Below, piece after piece: positions 21,043 to 31,513 of a stretch of 64,000 bases of DNA. The DNA comes from Neoceratodus forsteri (taxonomy: Eukaryota > Chordata > Ceratodontiformes > Ceratodontidae). The stretch is from positions 466,025,501-466,089,500 of the forward strand of contig CM028130.1 of assembly GCA_016271365.2 (NCBI GenBank), written 5' to 3'. A program made the translations under genes and the position numbers. Under the pieces are notes generated by a model, which did not search any database, was not told the origin of the DNA, and was given only the letters and a program-made list of their open reading frames with translations. Each line of letters opens with the position of its first letter. Position 1 is the stretch's first letter.

Positions 21043-23370
21043 TGTGATGGACGTAGAGTCCTATCAGATATTGAATTACCATGTTACTATGTTGTTATTG
21101 GTGAATAGAGAGAGACCTGATTAACCTAAAATCCCGTTAAATATTGAATTACTATGTTATAACAATTATGTTATTATTGGTGAATGGGGAGGGACCTAAG
21201 GGATCTAGAGTCCCATCTGATTATGAGTTACTATAAGTAGAGGGTGGAGGAAAGATCTGATGGAAATACCGTTCTATCTAATCTTGAATTTCTGTAGACG
21301 GGGGGGGGAGGCTGAGGGAAAGAGTCCCATCTAATCATGAAATATTATTGTATCTGGGGAAAGATTGGATTGCTCTAAATTACTGTCTCATCAGTTGTTA
21401 CTATAGGTGGGGGCGGGGGATACCTATTGGGACTAGAGCCCATCTAATCCTGAATTACTATAAGCAGAGGATGGAAATAGTCCCATCCAATCTGGAATTA
21501 CTACTGTATAAGTGTGGGGACTACATTGTTACAGAGTCCCATCTGAACATGAGTTACCATAAGTGGGGGGGTAGGAAGGAGACTTGCTGGACCTTGAGTC
21601 CCATCCAGTCTTCAGTTACTATAAGCAGAGGGGTAGGGGGGGAGACCTGCTGGACCTAGAGTCCCATTCAATACTGAATTACTATAAGTGGAAGAGAGGG
21701 ATAGAGCAGATGGCCCTACAGACCCAGCTAATCTTGAATTACTATAAACGGGAGGGTGGGGAGACAGAGCAGATGGACCAAGAGGCCCATCCTCTATTGA
21801 ATTACTATAAGCGGGGGGGGGGGAGGATAAAGCAGATGGACCTAGAGACCAATCAAATGTTGAATTACTATAAGTGGGGTGGATGGAGCAGATGGATCTA
21901 CAGACCCATCCGATACTGAATTAATATAAGTGGGGGATATAGAGCAGGTGGACCTAGAGGACCATCCGATATTGAATTACTACAAGTGGGGGGATACAGC
22001 AGGTGGAACTAGAGACTCATCCAATATTGAATTACTATAACTGGGGGATACAGCAGGTGGAACTAGAGACCCATCCGACATTGAATTACAATAAGCGGGG
22101 GATAGAGCAGATGGATCTAGAGACCCATTAGGTATTCAGTTACTATAAGCAGGGATACTGCAGATGCACCTAGAGACCCATCCAATATTGAATTACAATG
22201 GGGGAATATAGCAGGTGGACCTAGAGACCCATCCGATAGTGAATTACTATAAGTGGGGGGAGGGATAGAGCAGACAGAACCAGAGACTCATCCGATTTTG
22301 AATTACTATAAGCAGTGGGGGGACAGAGCAGATGGATCTAGAGACCCATTTGATATTGAATTACTATAAGTGGGATGGGATAGAGCAGATTGACCCACAG
22401 ACCCATCTAATATTGAATTACTATGGGGGGGAGAGATAGAGCAGATGGATCTTGAGGCCCATCTGATATTGAATTACTACAGGGGGGGGCAGAGCCGATG
22501 GACCTAGAGACCCACCCAATATTGAATTACTATAAGCAGGGGGAGGGGAACAGAGCAGCTGGACCTAGAGACCCATCCAATACCAAATTACTATAAGCAG
22601 GAGGGGGGGAGAACAGAGCAGATGGACCTAGAGACCCACCAGATATTGAATTACTCTAAGGGGGAAGGAAAACAGCTGATGGACCTAGAAGCCCAACCGA
22701 TATTGAATTACTATAAGCAGGGGAGGATAGAGCAGATGTACCTACAGACCCAGCCAATATTGGTTACTGTAATCAGGGTGGTGATAGAGCAGATGGACCT
22801 AGAGGCCCAACCGATATTGAATTACTATAAGTGGGGCAGGATAGAGCAGATGGACTTACAGACCCATCCGATATTGAATTACTACAAGCGGCGGTGGGGT
22901 GGGAGAGAGAGCAGATGGATATAGAGACCCGTCCAATATTTAATTACCATAAGTGGGGGATAGAGCAGATGGACCTATAGACCCATCCGATACCGAATTA
23001 CTATAAGCAGGAGGGGGAAGGAATAGAGCAGATGGACCTAGAGGCCCAACTGATATTGAATTACTATAAGCAGGGGAGGATAGAGCAGACAGACCTACAG
23101 AGCCATCCGATATTGAATTACTATAAGTGGTGGGGAGAATAGAGTAGATGGACCTACAGACCCATCCGATATTGAATTACCATAGGTGGGGGGGATAGAG
23201 CAGATGGACCTAGAGACCCATCCGGTATTGGATTACTGTAAGCAGAGGGAGGAAAGAGCAGATGGACCTAGAGACCCATCGATACTGAATTACTATAATC
23301 AGGGTGGGAATAGAGCAGATGGATCTAGAGGCCCATGCAATATTGAATTACTATAAGTGTGTGGGGGGGG

Positions 23371-23972
23371 GAGAGGCTGGCCCGGTGGCACTGAGGATTA
23401 AGGCGCTGGATGCCACACCTTGCACCATGCCGGTGACCCTGGTTCAGGAACGAGCCCGGGGCGCTGGGGGTCGGTAGAGGAGGGAAGAGATCAAGCGTCC
23501 AGAGGACTGCTCTCTCTTCCTGGGGAGGGACGGGGAGAACAGGTGCTCGAGGAGCGACCTCTGATGGCGGCTGGGGGTAGCCAAAAGCAACGTTGTGGTG
23601 TATGCCTGGGGTGTAGCCGTGGCAGTACGTTGCTTTGACAGCCGGGCTGTACAGGGGAACTACCTAAGTAAATACCCCCTCCTCACAATGATAGACGATG
23701 GTGCCTCCCACCCAAGCACCTCACTCCCAGAAGTCGTGAGAGTCTCCTTGGTTCTCCTTCCTGGCCTGGTGCTCAGTCCTATAAGAAAGAGCGCCCTCGG
23801 TGGGGGCGACCCTTCCCTGGAGAGTAGACCCAGGGGATGCCCAGTGCCGGGAAGGGGAGAGGAGATGAGTCGGGTCACACAAGGGAGGTAGAGTATGAGG
23901 ACTGGGCAATCACTGGAGAGAGTTCGGTGGGGTCAAGGAGGAGAGGAAAAAAAAAAGATTTTGGGAAAAAAA
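23371..23972 (+). mobile_element. tRNA-derived SINE-like element, copy 3, inserted in minisatellite
   Basis: Head GGCCCGGTGGCACTGAGGAT, TAAGGCGCTGGATG (tRNA-Leu-like A box region), then CCTGGTTCAGGAACGAG (B-box-like), a ~450-bp body and an A-rich tail near 23,946-23,974. AAGTGTGTGGGGGGGG precedes it and AAGTGTGGGGGGGGGA follows, a probable target-site duplication, although the flanking unit is itself G-rich. Frames within it (23,420-23,638; 23,595-23,891) are not recognised as genes. Confidence 0.65.
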
Positions 23973-25244
23973 AAGTGTGGGGGGGGGATAGAGCACATGG
24001 ATCTAGAGGCCCATCCGATATTGAATTATTATAAGCGGGGTTGGGAGCAATGGATACAGCAGATGGATCTTGAAACCCATCCAATATTGAATTACTTTAA
24101 ACGGGGGCAGATGGACCTGGAGACCCATCTGATACTGAATTACTATAATCAGGGTGGTGATAGAGCAGATGGATCTAGAGGCCCATGCAATATTGAATTA
24201 CTATAAGCGGGAGGGGGGAGATAGAGCAGATGGATTTAGGGGCCCATCCAATACAGAATTACTATAAGTGTGGGGAGAATAGAGCACATTGATGAGAGGC
24301 CCATCCTGTATAGAATTACTGTAAGCAGGAGAGGGGAGATAGAGCACATAACTCTAGAGGCCCATGCGATATTGAATTACTATAAGTGGGAGGGGGAGAC
24401 AGAGCAGTAGGATCTAGAGGCCCAGCCCATATTGAATTATTATGGGGGGGGGGTGGATAGAGCAGATGGACCTAGGTACCCATCCAATATTGAATAACTA
24501 TAAGCGGTGGGGGGGGGGGATAGGGCAGATGGATCTAGAGACCCATCTGATTTTGAATTACGATAAGCTGGAGGGGGGAATAGGACAGATGGACCTAGAC
24601 ACCCATTCAATATTGAATTATTCTAAGGAGGAGGGAACAGAGCAGGTGTGCCTAGAGGCCCAACTGATATTGAATTACTATAAGCAGAGAGGATAGAGCA
24701 GATGTACTTACAGACCCATCCAATATTGAATTACTATAAAGGGGGGGGGGAGATAGGACAGATGGACCTAGACACCCATCCGATATTGAATTATAATAAG
24801 GGGGAGGGAGCAGAGCAGGTGGACCTAGCTGCCCAACCGATATTGAATTATTATAAGAGGGGAGGATGGAGCAGATGGACATACAGACCCATCCAATATT
24901 GAATTACTATAAGTGGGGGGGGGAGAGGATAGAGCAGATGAACCTAGAGACCCATCTGATATTGAATTATTGTAAGTGGGAGGGATAGAGCAGATGGATC
25001 TAGAAACCCATGCAGTATTGCATTACTATAAGCAGGAGGGGGGAGAGCAGAGCAGATGGACCTAGAAACCCATCCGATATTGAATTACTATAAGTGAGGG
25101 AGGATAGAGCAGACGGACCTAGAGACACATTAGATATTGAATTACTACAAGTGTTGGGGATGGAGCAGATGGACCTAGAGACCCATCCAATATTGAATTA
25201 TTGTATGCGGGGGGGGAGAGGTGATGAAGCAGATAGATCTTGAG

Positions 25245-25655
25245 GCCCATCCAATGTTGCTCCAATACTGCTCATACTAGGATTGTACGATGATTCCTCA
25301 CCCTCACCTCTGTCTAGACTCCCCACCACCCTCCCACTCAAGTTTCCTCTCTCTACTACCCCCTCCATCGCCTTTGCACATTAATCCCCTTTTCACTTTT
25401 TTGCCAAAATTGCCTGTCTTGCGATACTTTTGGCTAACATAATTGCAGCCTTGTGTTATTGTATTAGTGTTTATTGCCACCTGATCCTGTTATGTTTTAC
25501 ATTCTGCTTTATTGTTTTTCCTGTGTAAAAAAATGTCCATGTTGTTGTACCATTCACTGTAATTGCTCTACCTGTTGTTTGTTCTCACTGTAATGTGAAA
25601 CCTTTGTAAATGAGCTTCTAGCTCAAAGGTTGTAATCTGAGACAATAAATAAATA
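25245..25655 (+). mobile_element. LINE 3' end (L2-like)
   Basis: CT-rich 3' untranslated-type sequence ending AAATGAGCTTCTAGCTCAAAGG, shortened here to its recognisable core TGAGCTTCTAGCTCA, then (AAAT)n from 25,645. The similar tail TGCAAATGAGCTTGCTCAATG ends the LINE at 39.7 kb in the core GAGCTTGCTCA. No reverse-transcriptase frame remains. Confidence 0.5.
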
Positions 25656-26045
25656 AATCCAAGTAACAAAGTAAATATTAGAAAGCTGCTGAAAGCGCTA
25701 ATCTGAATGTAAAGAAGATGACAGAAAGAAACAAAAGCAAAAAGAAGATGCCAGGCTCTGGACAAAACCTTCAATTTTCTGACAAGGCATCCAAAAAAAT
25801 AAAGGACCCTCTTGTGAATGAATTCAAAACAAGGTAAGAGGAGTTTCAAAAGCAAGGCAACCTTGAGTCCAGAGACAAGTGGTGCTCCCAAAGTGTTGAA
25901 AAGACTGACCTGAAAGGGAAGGACGGAGAAATAAAATTAGTTCACTCATATTGCATTCAATTCTTAACCCAAGAAGCCTAAACCAACAATTGAAGGATGA
26001 AGTGGCAACCACTGACTGTTCAGTTTTTTTTGTTTTTTTTTAAAT
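25656..26045. other. Lys-rich coding-like remnant, unrecognised
   Basis: On the plus strand, reading from 25,718, a stop-interrupted Lys-rich stretch (MTERNKSKKKMPG, then KASKKIKDPLVNEFKTR) is visible. It could be the start of a transposon protein. A poly-T run (26,026-26,041) follows. Confidence 0.25.
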
Positions 26046-26049
26046 TTTA

Positions 26050-26540
26050 AATCCTATTTATCATTATGGCCTAAGGGTTTTACACTGTTCAGTCTGAAAA
26101 TCCACATGCTCTCTTTTTGTAACAATATGTTAGGTCTATCCCCGGGAAGGTACCCACTCAATGCCCATGAATCGTAAATCATCCTGTTTTGATTGGTGAC
26201 GCAACCTGAAATGTAGACCCACTGGAGTATCTTGTTTGATATTGATAATAGAACGCACATGTTCTTGCATGCGCTGTTTTACCCACATAGATTAACTTCC
26301 AACTGCACCATAGTTCATACACTGTGTAAGGAGTGTCACATGTAATGAGCTCTCTGATATTAACACTGAGGTCTTAAAATTTAGGATGCTGGAAATGGTT
26401 GCTCACTATTGCATGTCTACAAATGTTACGTCTTGAACATTTATAAAAGCCAGAGGGTCTACAATGTAACCAAGTACTAACAGTGTTCCTTGGTGTAAAT
26501 CTTCCGTGAACTAACTTGTCCTTTAAATTCACATCACCAA
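26050..26540 (-). pseudogene. Penelope-like element C-terminal GIY-YIG endonuclease remnant (minus)
   Basis: On the minus strand: LKDKLVHGRF at the start, a Cys-containing stretch, YTVYELWCSWKLIYVGKT (GIY-YIG-type core, Y-x-G-x-T), then a frameshift and an open block 26,260-26,054 ending NILLQKESMWIFRLNSVKPLG with HND after it. The combination L-Q-(R/K)-E-x-x-W-I-F-x-L-x-x-x-x-P-x-G-x-N is the usual end of the endonuclease in Penelope-like retroelements. At least two frame changes are present. No reverse transcriptase is seen upstream. Confidence 0.7.
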
Positions 26541-26554
26541 GGAGTTCTCATGCA

Positions 26555-26860
26555 CCTCCACTAATGTGGTATATTGTATTATTTGCTGGAAGTGTACAGC
26601 TATTTACATCCAAGAGACTGGTAGGTGCCTTGCTGTCCATTTCAGGGAACATTACAGAGCAGTCAGGAATGGTGACACTGCTAAACCCATTGTATCCCAC
26701 TTTATCTCCAGGGACCACAGTGTCCATGACCTTTCTGTTTGTGTCCTTCAGCAGGGCTTCTGGGATTCTGACCATAGAAAAAACATGGAAGCTAAGCTGA
26801 TCATCTGCCTTGGCTCCCAGCAGCCCTCTGGCTTAAATGATAGACTTATTTTCCACTGAC
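26555..26860 (+). pseudogene. Penelope-like element GIY-YIG endonuclease remnant (plus)
   Basis: Frame 26,566-26,859 reads VYCIICWKCTAIYIQETGR, then FREHYRAV, a KPIVSHF segment with RDHSVHDLSVCVLQQGF, and ends KLIICLGSQQPSGLNDR. This is the GIY-YIG endonuclease of Penelope-like elements, which nicks target DNA. The Y-I-G-E-T-G motif has Gln in place of Gly (YIQETG). The fragment starts with the conserved V-Y-C-I-x-C, so it lacks the upstream reverse transcriptase. It lies head-to-head with the minus-strand fragment. Confidence 0.75.
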
Positions 26861-27211
26861 ATCTTTCAGCCACTCCTTATTTTCCCTAAAGTCTGTTTGT
26901 ATCTGTACACATTTAATTTCTTTTTCATGTTCACAAGTCTCCACCTCTCTCTCTTTCCCACACATTTGTCACCTTTCAGCCTTCTTTCTAGGCCCTGTTA
27001 ATTAGTCCCCACCTGGGGACTTCTCTAGCTCCTTCACTCCTATTATGCTTTATCTTTCCCATCATCACCTTTTTGTTGCACAGATTCTCTCTTAATCTTT
27101 CCATTTATCACTTTTTCTCCCTAAGCCTCCCTTTTTTCTTTTCCCACATATATATGTATATGTCCCTTTATCTCCCCTCTACATTAACTTTGTTTTTTTC
27201 TCTCTTAGATA

Positions 27212-27240
27212 TTTCCTGAAGAAGACCTAAGGTCGAAATA
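27212..27240 (+). ncRNA. Hammerhead-ribozyme-like core in Penelope-type 3' region
   Basis: CTGAAGA (27,216-27,222) is followed by a four-base stem GACC/GGTC with loop TAA (27,224-27,234) and then GAAA (27,235-27,238). CUGANGA, stem II, GAAA is the conserved hammerhead core, and Penelope-like elements are known to carry minimal hammerheads. Closing stems I and III are not obvious, so activity is not claimed. Confidence 0.4.
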
Positions 27241-27576
27241 CAGATTTTTAACTCTATTTTCAGTGTGCATTTAATATACCCATTTTGTTTTGCTTTTAGA
27301 CCACATGCTGACGCAGCACCTTGTTTTTGTTCTTTAAATTTCTTGCTCTATTATAGGTGACATGTAGATGTGGGCCTACTGCTAGACCCACTTCATCACT
27401 GAGCAAAATGGGCCAATTTTGATGCATAATACAGCAGATTGTCTTTCATTTTTAATTTTGACCATTCTCACAGAAGTGACTTCACATTAGTCGTTGGTTA
27501 CAATTTGGTTGGCATTGTCCCCTTTTTGCATAGTATGCAGGACATCTTTAGTAACTGAATCCAACCTTTGCTGCCT

Positions 27577-29200
27577 CTACAGATCTTGCAGAGTCAATTG
27601 CGATAGAGAACTTAAATCCAATGCAGCAAAGCTGCAATAAACAATAGCCAAACAGTCACCAAACGCACCAAGCGTATCCATTAGACAGTCGGTAGCAGCT
27701 GTAGGAGACTGATCATCTGTATCAAATTTTTTACATAGAGTTTTAACTGTTTGTTCAGGTATGCACATCCATCTCTCTGAGTAGAACTTGAAGTGGGTGG
27801 GTGTCATGACAAGGCACCTGCATCTGTGCAAATCCAGGAAGGGCAACCATCTATGACCAGCAGCATCACGTTTAGTGGTGGTTTGAACATAAGTTAGAGG
27901 GTTGTTATCTGTCTTCACAGTGATGTGCGCCTCATACAAATATTCGTGAAACTGGTCTACAGTGGGCCACTTAAGCACAAGATACTCAAGCGTATGGACA
28001 GGATATTTCTTCTCAGCGCCATTCAGTCTTCATCTAGCAAAAGCAACCAGACTTGGCCCCTCAAGGTAACTTTGGTAGAGGACTGCCCTGCGCTCACTAA
28101 AGTTAGCATCCAGATGCAGGACATAAGGCTTCTCTGGATCAGCATAGGCCAGGACAGGAGCATAAGTCAGTCTGTGTATTATTTCCTTAAAAGCTTTGTC
28201 ACAATCAGAGGTCCATCGGGGCTCAGAAGGCTTGAAATACGATTTGGCTTCAGCAGGTTTAGCAGAGACTTTCTTACCCTTGTTTGTTGGAGGGTAACCT
28301 TGTGTCAGATTCAAAAGGGACCATACCACTCGGTTGTGGTCCTTAACAAATTGGCAGTAGTACCCACGGAATCCAGGAAACCTCTGCAATTCTTGAAGAT
28401 TAGTCGACTTTGACCATGTGGTTAGGGCCTCCACTTTGCTGGGGTCTGTTTGAATGCCCTCAGATGACACAGTGTCACCACGTATTTCACTGAGCTTTGG
28501 AAAACTGGCATTTGTCTATGGAGAATTGAACTCAAACTCCTCCAGATGGTCTAACACTTTCAGACCTATGTACTTATGTTCCTCCAGTGTCTTACCAAAT
28601 AGTATTACATAATCCAGGTAGACTAAGCATTCAAGCAGTTTCTTGTCTCCGACTGCTCGTTCCATAAGGCATTGAAATGTTGCAGGGGCACCAGAGATAC
28701 CTTGAGGCATTCGGAGGAACTTGTAAAAACCTAGAAGTCATATGGAAGTAGTCTTTTCTCTATCTTGGGGTGCCATGGGTAGCCACTTCTAAGATCAAGT
28801 ACAGAGAATCACTTATTTCCATTAGGGCAGTCAAGGGCATCTTGAATTCTGGGCATGGTGTACTGGTGGTTCATTTGTTAAGGATCCTGTAGTCGACACA
28901 CACATGTACAGATCCATTCTTCTTCCTCATCATGACTATGAGCGAGGCATACAGGCTTCAAGATTCTTGTATGATGCCAGCAGTTTCTGTGTCTTAATCA
29001 GTGGGCGCCTTCCATGGGACCTTTCTCTAAAAGGGCATTCATCATTAAGCCTGTTGTGATGCTGTTCTCAGGTTACACATCCCATTCATGAATGAAAACA
29101 CTTTCATTCTTTCAGCTAGTTTGCTGATGAGTTGGGCCTTTCACGCTTCTGGTATGGGAGAGTCACCAAAATCAAACAGTTTTGTGTCATTCCAGATTGG
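27577..29200 (-). pseudogene. Gypsy reverse transcriptase / RNase H, broken
   Basis: Frame 28,710-28,516: MPQGISGAPATFQ followed by LECLVYLDYVILFG; the second Asp of the YxDD catalytic box is Tyr. Frame 28,470-28,030: GIQTDPSKVEALTTW, FPGFRGYYCQFVKD, then WTSDCDKAF and APVLAYADPEKPYVLHLDAN (tether and RNase H start). Frame 27,978-27,577: LKWPTVDQFHEYLY, TVKTDNNPLTY and AAGHRWLPFL (RNase H core with the TDNNPL motif). These are ordered as in Ty3/gypsy pol. Upstream finger sequence (to about 29.2 kb) is more degenerate. The changed catalytic residue and frame breaks show it is inactive. Confidence 0.85.
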
Positions 29201-29415
29201 CCGCCATCTCTGGGGGGAGTAGGTTGCACTGCCGTATCTGCACAGCACGCATAAGCCAAAGTGCATCCTATCCTGACAACAATGTCTCAGTATCAAACAT
29301 CAGAATTTGGTTCTTTACGACTTTCTTCAGGCGTACCACACCACTGATATTGCACGTAGCATTAGGGGACAGCTCAAGCGCTTCAGTGTCACGATGCTAA
29401 ACAGTACCTGCAGGG

Positions 29416-29835
29416 TCATCTTGGACTTCGGCTGTTGTCTGCTTTTATTGCTGGTAGGGCCTTTTGCACTGAGGCATGCACATGTAGCACCTTTCCTTTC
29501 TGTTTGGCTTCTCTTTCCTGGCAAAGCTGAGCTGTGCACCCAAACATGTGAGCATTAGTGCCAATAAGTACAGGTATTCTGCCATACATCCCAGACTCAG
29601 GACACACTAAGGCCAGTGTCTTCACCAGGTCCCCCACTGCAGTTATTTTGGATGGGAAGGCATTCCACACTTTGATGTATGCCAAATATGTGTAGGCTTT
29701 ATCACTGAGCCCCCAGACATTTAGACCTTCCAAAGGCAGTAGCTCATGATGAGATGGGTGCTGGTTGTACCAGTTTTGGAAAATCATTGTCACTTGGAAA
29801 CCACTGTCCAACACAGCTCAAGCAGGCACTCCTTC
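29416..29835 (-). pseudogene. Gypsy aspartyl protease
   Basis: The frame from 29,814 opens MLDSGFQVTMIFQNWYNQH; L-D-S-G is the protease active site (D-[ST]-G), with the sequence continuing through a PLEGLNVWG segment and YLAYIKVWNAFPSK to IPVLIGTN. This matches the usual retropepsin order in vertebrate gypsy elements (LLDTG-x-QVT, GYI-x-L-x-x-x-F, PVLIGTN). A stop precedes the motif, separating it from gag. Confidence 0.75.
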
Positions 29836-30039
29836 AGTGGTGACTGTGGTCTCAGTGGAGGGTTCAAGAAGTTCGGGTAGTACAGTTTCAGATGGTTTAA
29901 CCGTGGACTTTGTTACAAATGTGGTGGAGCTGGACTTAGCCGGGGCCCCAGTGCTCTCCTTTACTGGGCCCTGCTGAAGTTTCCCTGTTTCTGGTACTTT
30001 TCTTCAGGTAGTCTGCCTTTAATCCTTTCTGGGTCCCTC

Positions 30040-30110
30040 AGCGACTTGCACTCCCTCTTCATGTGTCCATTCTTTCTACAATTATAGCAGAAAATGTCCT
30101 CTCAGTTTGA
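30040..30110 (-). pseudogene. Gag CCHC zinc knuckle
   Basis: On the minus strand the translation reads CYNCRKNGHMKREC, a perfect C-x2-C-x4-H-x4-C knuckle, followed by KSLRDPERIKGRLP. It binds RNA in the assembled particle. It belongs to the same gypsy gag as the entry at 30,794-31,361. Confidence 0.85.
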
Positions 30111-30793
30111 CTTGTTTGGGGGTGATACATCAGCAGAGGATCTCCAGCCACAGTCATTTCTCTTCACAGTACAAGCATTAGCGGCCCTGTCAGAGGCTTG
30201 AAAACAGCTGGCCTTTGCTCTATCTCTCTCCTGGCCCAGTCTGAGGCTGCATACTGCAGGTCTTCAGTTCACTTACCAAGCTGCACAATTCAGTGACTCG
30301 CATTTAAAGGTCCAAAGTCACAGGTGGTGCTTGAGCTTGCACTGTTATACCTATAACAGAGAGTTTTGGTTTGTCTGGAAGAAGGGACTGATTCCAACTG
30401 GCATCTTGGCTTTTACTAAGAGCTGCAGTGGCCTTGTCAAATAGTTCATCATACCCCTTGAGTAACTCTCTCTATTCTTGGGGCTCAGCTGTGGGTGTAC
30501 TTTCAATAACTTGTATAAGAGCAGCTGAAACAGGGTAAGGACCCTATTGCTTTTCTTCCTTCTCAGCCATTTGGACCTCTCTCATAAGCTCACTGTAGGT
30601 CGGGGAATTATCCTTGCAGTCAGCTAAGCGTCACTTGATAATCTTCACTGTACAGTGGCAGGCAGCCTTGAGCACATGTTCCAACCATAGTCGGTTCACA
30701 TCCTGAGAGGCCACACCTCCCTCCCTTTCAAAACACTCCCTGCAAAATCCTTTCAATGCAGTTCAAAAAGTCAGAGAGAGGCTCTTCTTTCCA

Positions 30794-31361
30794 TTACATG
30801 GTTGACTGGAATCTCCACATCAAGTCCTCACTCAACTCAATACTTCCCAAAACATCCTCTAATGCTGTCAAATACTCTTGGGCAGTAGTATCAGGGTTGG
30901 TAGATCTCAATGAATGGATAGTCTCTAGTGCAGGGCCTTGGAGCATTTCTCCAACCCATTTTCTTTTCTCCACTTTGGCGCATTGCCAATCTTGCACTAA
31001 AGAAGCAGCATACTCCATCCATGTCTCCAAATAATCCTTACCCATGGGGGTGGGCTTTACTCCTGAGAACAGTCTTAATCTATGCTAAGAGTCTGAGGGG
31101 GGTGGCCTTCCTTTTTGGAATCACAGTAGAATGCATCACTGCAGTCCATGTCACCTTGAAACCTTCTGGGAACAATACATCAGGCATTTCAGTGGGGTCA
31201 GCTGCATATTGGCACTCCATTAACATCATAAGCATCTCTGTGGTAAAGTCTATACACCACCCTTGGCCCAGGCACTTGACTTTTGATAGGGCCTCTTTTA
31301 GTTGATCTCTGTCTGTCCTGAGGGGGACTCCCAGGGGCAGAAATGCCTTTTTAGGGTTCAA
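30794..31361 (-). pseudogene. PNMA-like gag (RRM-like N-terminus plus capsid domain)
   Basis: Two frames. 31,361-31,080 reads FLPLGVPLRTDRDQLKEAL, then an FTTEMLMMLMECQYAADPTE segment followed by MPDVLFPEGFKVTW. 31,045-30,794 reads YLETWMEYAASLVQDWQCA, KRKWVGEMLQGPALETI, then a TTAQEYLTALEDVLGSIE segment. The first part has the pattern of the N-terminal RRM-like domain of PNMA proteins (x-V-x-G-(I/V)-P, then a region ending I/PxEMPx...W-x-V) and the second that of the PNMA/gypsy capsid N-lobe (E-x-L-(R/Q)-G-P-A-L-x-x-I, L-x-A-L-x-x-(V/F)-(F/L)-G-S-(V/I)-E). PNMA genes are known to derive from gypsy gag. Here the domain lies in a retroelement with pol. Confidence 0.7.
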
Positions 31362-31491
31362 ATCCTCGCCTTCACACCACTCAGACAGTCTATTATAAGC
31401 TATAGTGTCCGCAACTACTCAGGGTTTGGGGGGTGCAATACTGTCCTTGCTTGCACGGACCTCCGTGTAGGACTTGACTGGTAAACATGAT

Positions 31492-31509
31492 ATCCCAGCG
31501 GTGCCACCA
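31492..31509 (-). promoter_or_regulatory. Primer-binding site, probably tRNA-Thr
   Basis: On the minus strand TGGTGGCACCGCTGGGAT. Its complement ends in CCA and matches the 3' end of vertebrate tRNA-Thr (…ATCCCAGCGGTGCC-T-CCA) with one mismatch. It sits just downstream of TGTAGCC/GGCTACA, which would close the 5' LTR. Confidence 0.6.
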
Positions 31510-31513
31510 AAGA

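Larger units (their letters stand above)
18936..25235 (+). repeat. G-rich minisatellite, 55-62 bp unit, about 60 copies
   Basis: Consensus parts are GATAGAGCAGATGGACCTAG, AGACCCATCCGATATTG and AATTACTATAAGCGGGGGG; the G run varies from 3 to 10. Diverged units start at 18,936-19,112; the array resumes at 21,043 and runs to 23,365, then 23,973 to 25,235. Insertions fill 19,113-21,042 and 23,371-23,972. Because many units are multiples of three long, frames such as 22,622-22,924 or 24,442-24,696 encode repeating MDLE(T/A)(H/Q)PILNYYK peptides, but units elsewhere change frame, so this is most likely not coding. Confidence 0.9.
27577..31512 (-). mobile_element. Ty3/gypsy LTR retrotransposon, internal region, integrase missing
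   Basis: Read from 31,512 down: primer-binding site, gag (31.4-30.0 kb), protease (29.83-29.4 kb), reverse transcriptase (29.2-28.5 kb), connection and RNase H (28.47-27.58 kb). No integrase follows; sequence changes to unrelated Penelope-type 3' material below about 27.58 kb, so the element is 3'-truncated. Frames are broken many times. Detailed parts are given separately. Confidence 0.85.

Noticed and set aside
20448..21047. 199-codon plus-strand frame
   Set aside because: The opposite strand has the more protein-like, helical Lys/Glu-rich reading; the plus frame has no recognised motif.
21584..24902. Long open frames in the G-rich minisatellite as a repeat-protein gene
   Set aside because: Frames stop and restart with G-run length, have no promoter or splice context, and follow the unit exactly.
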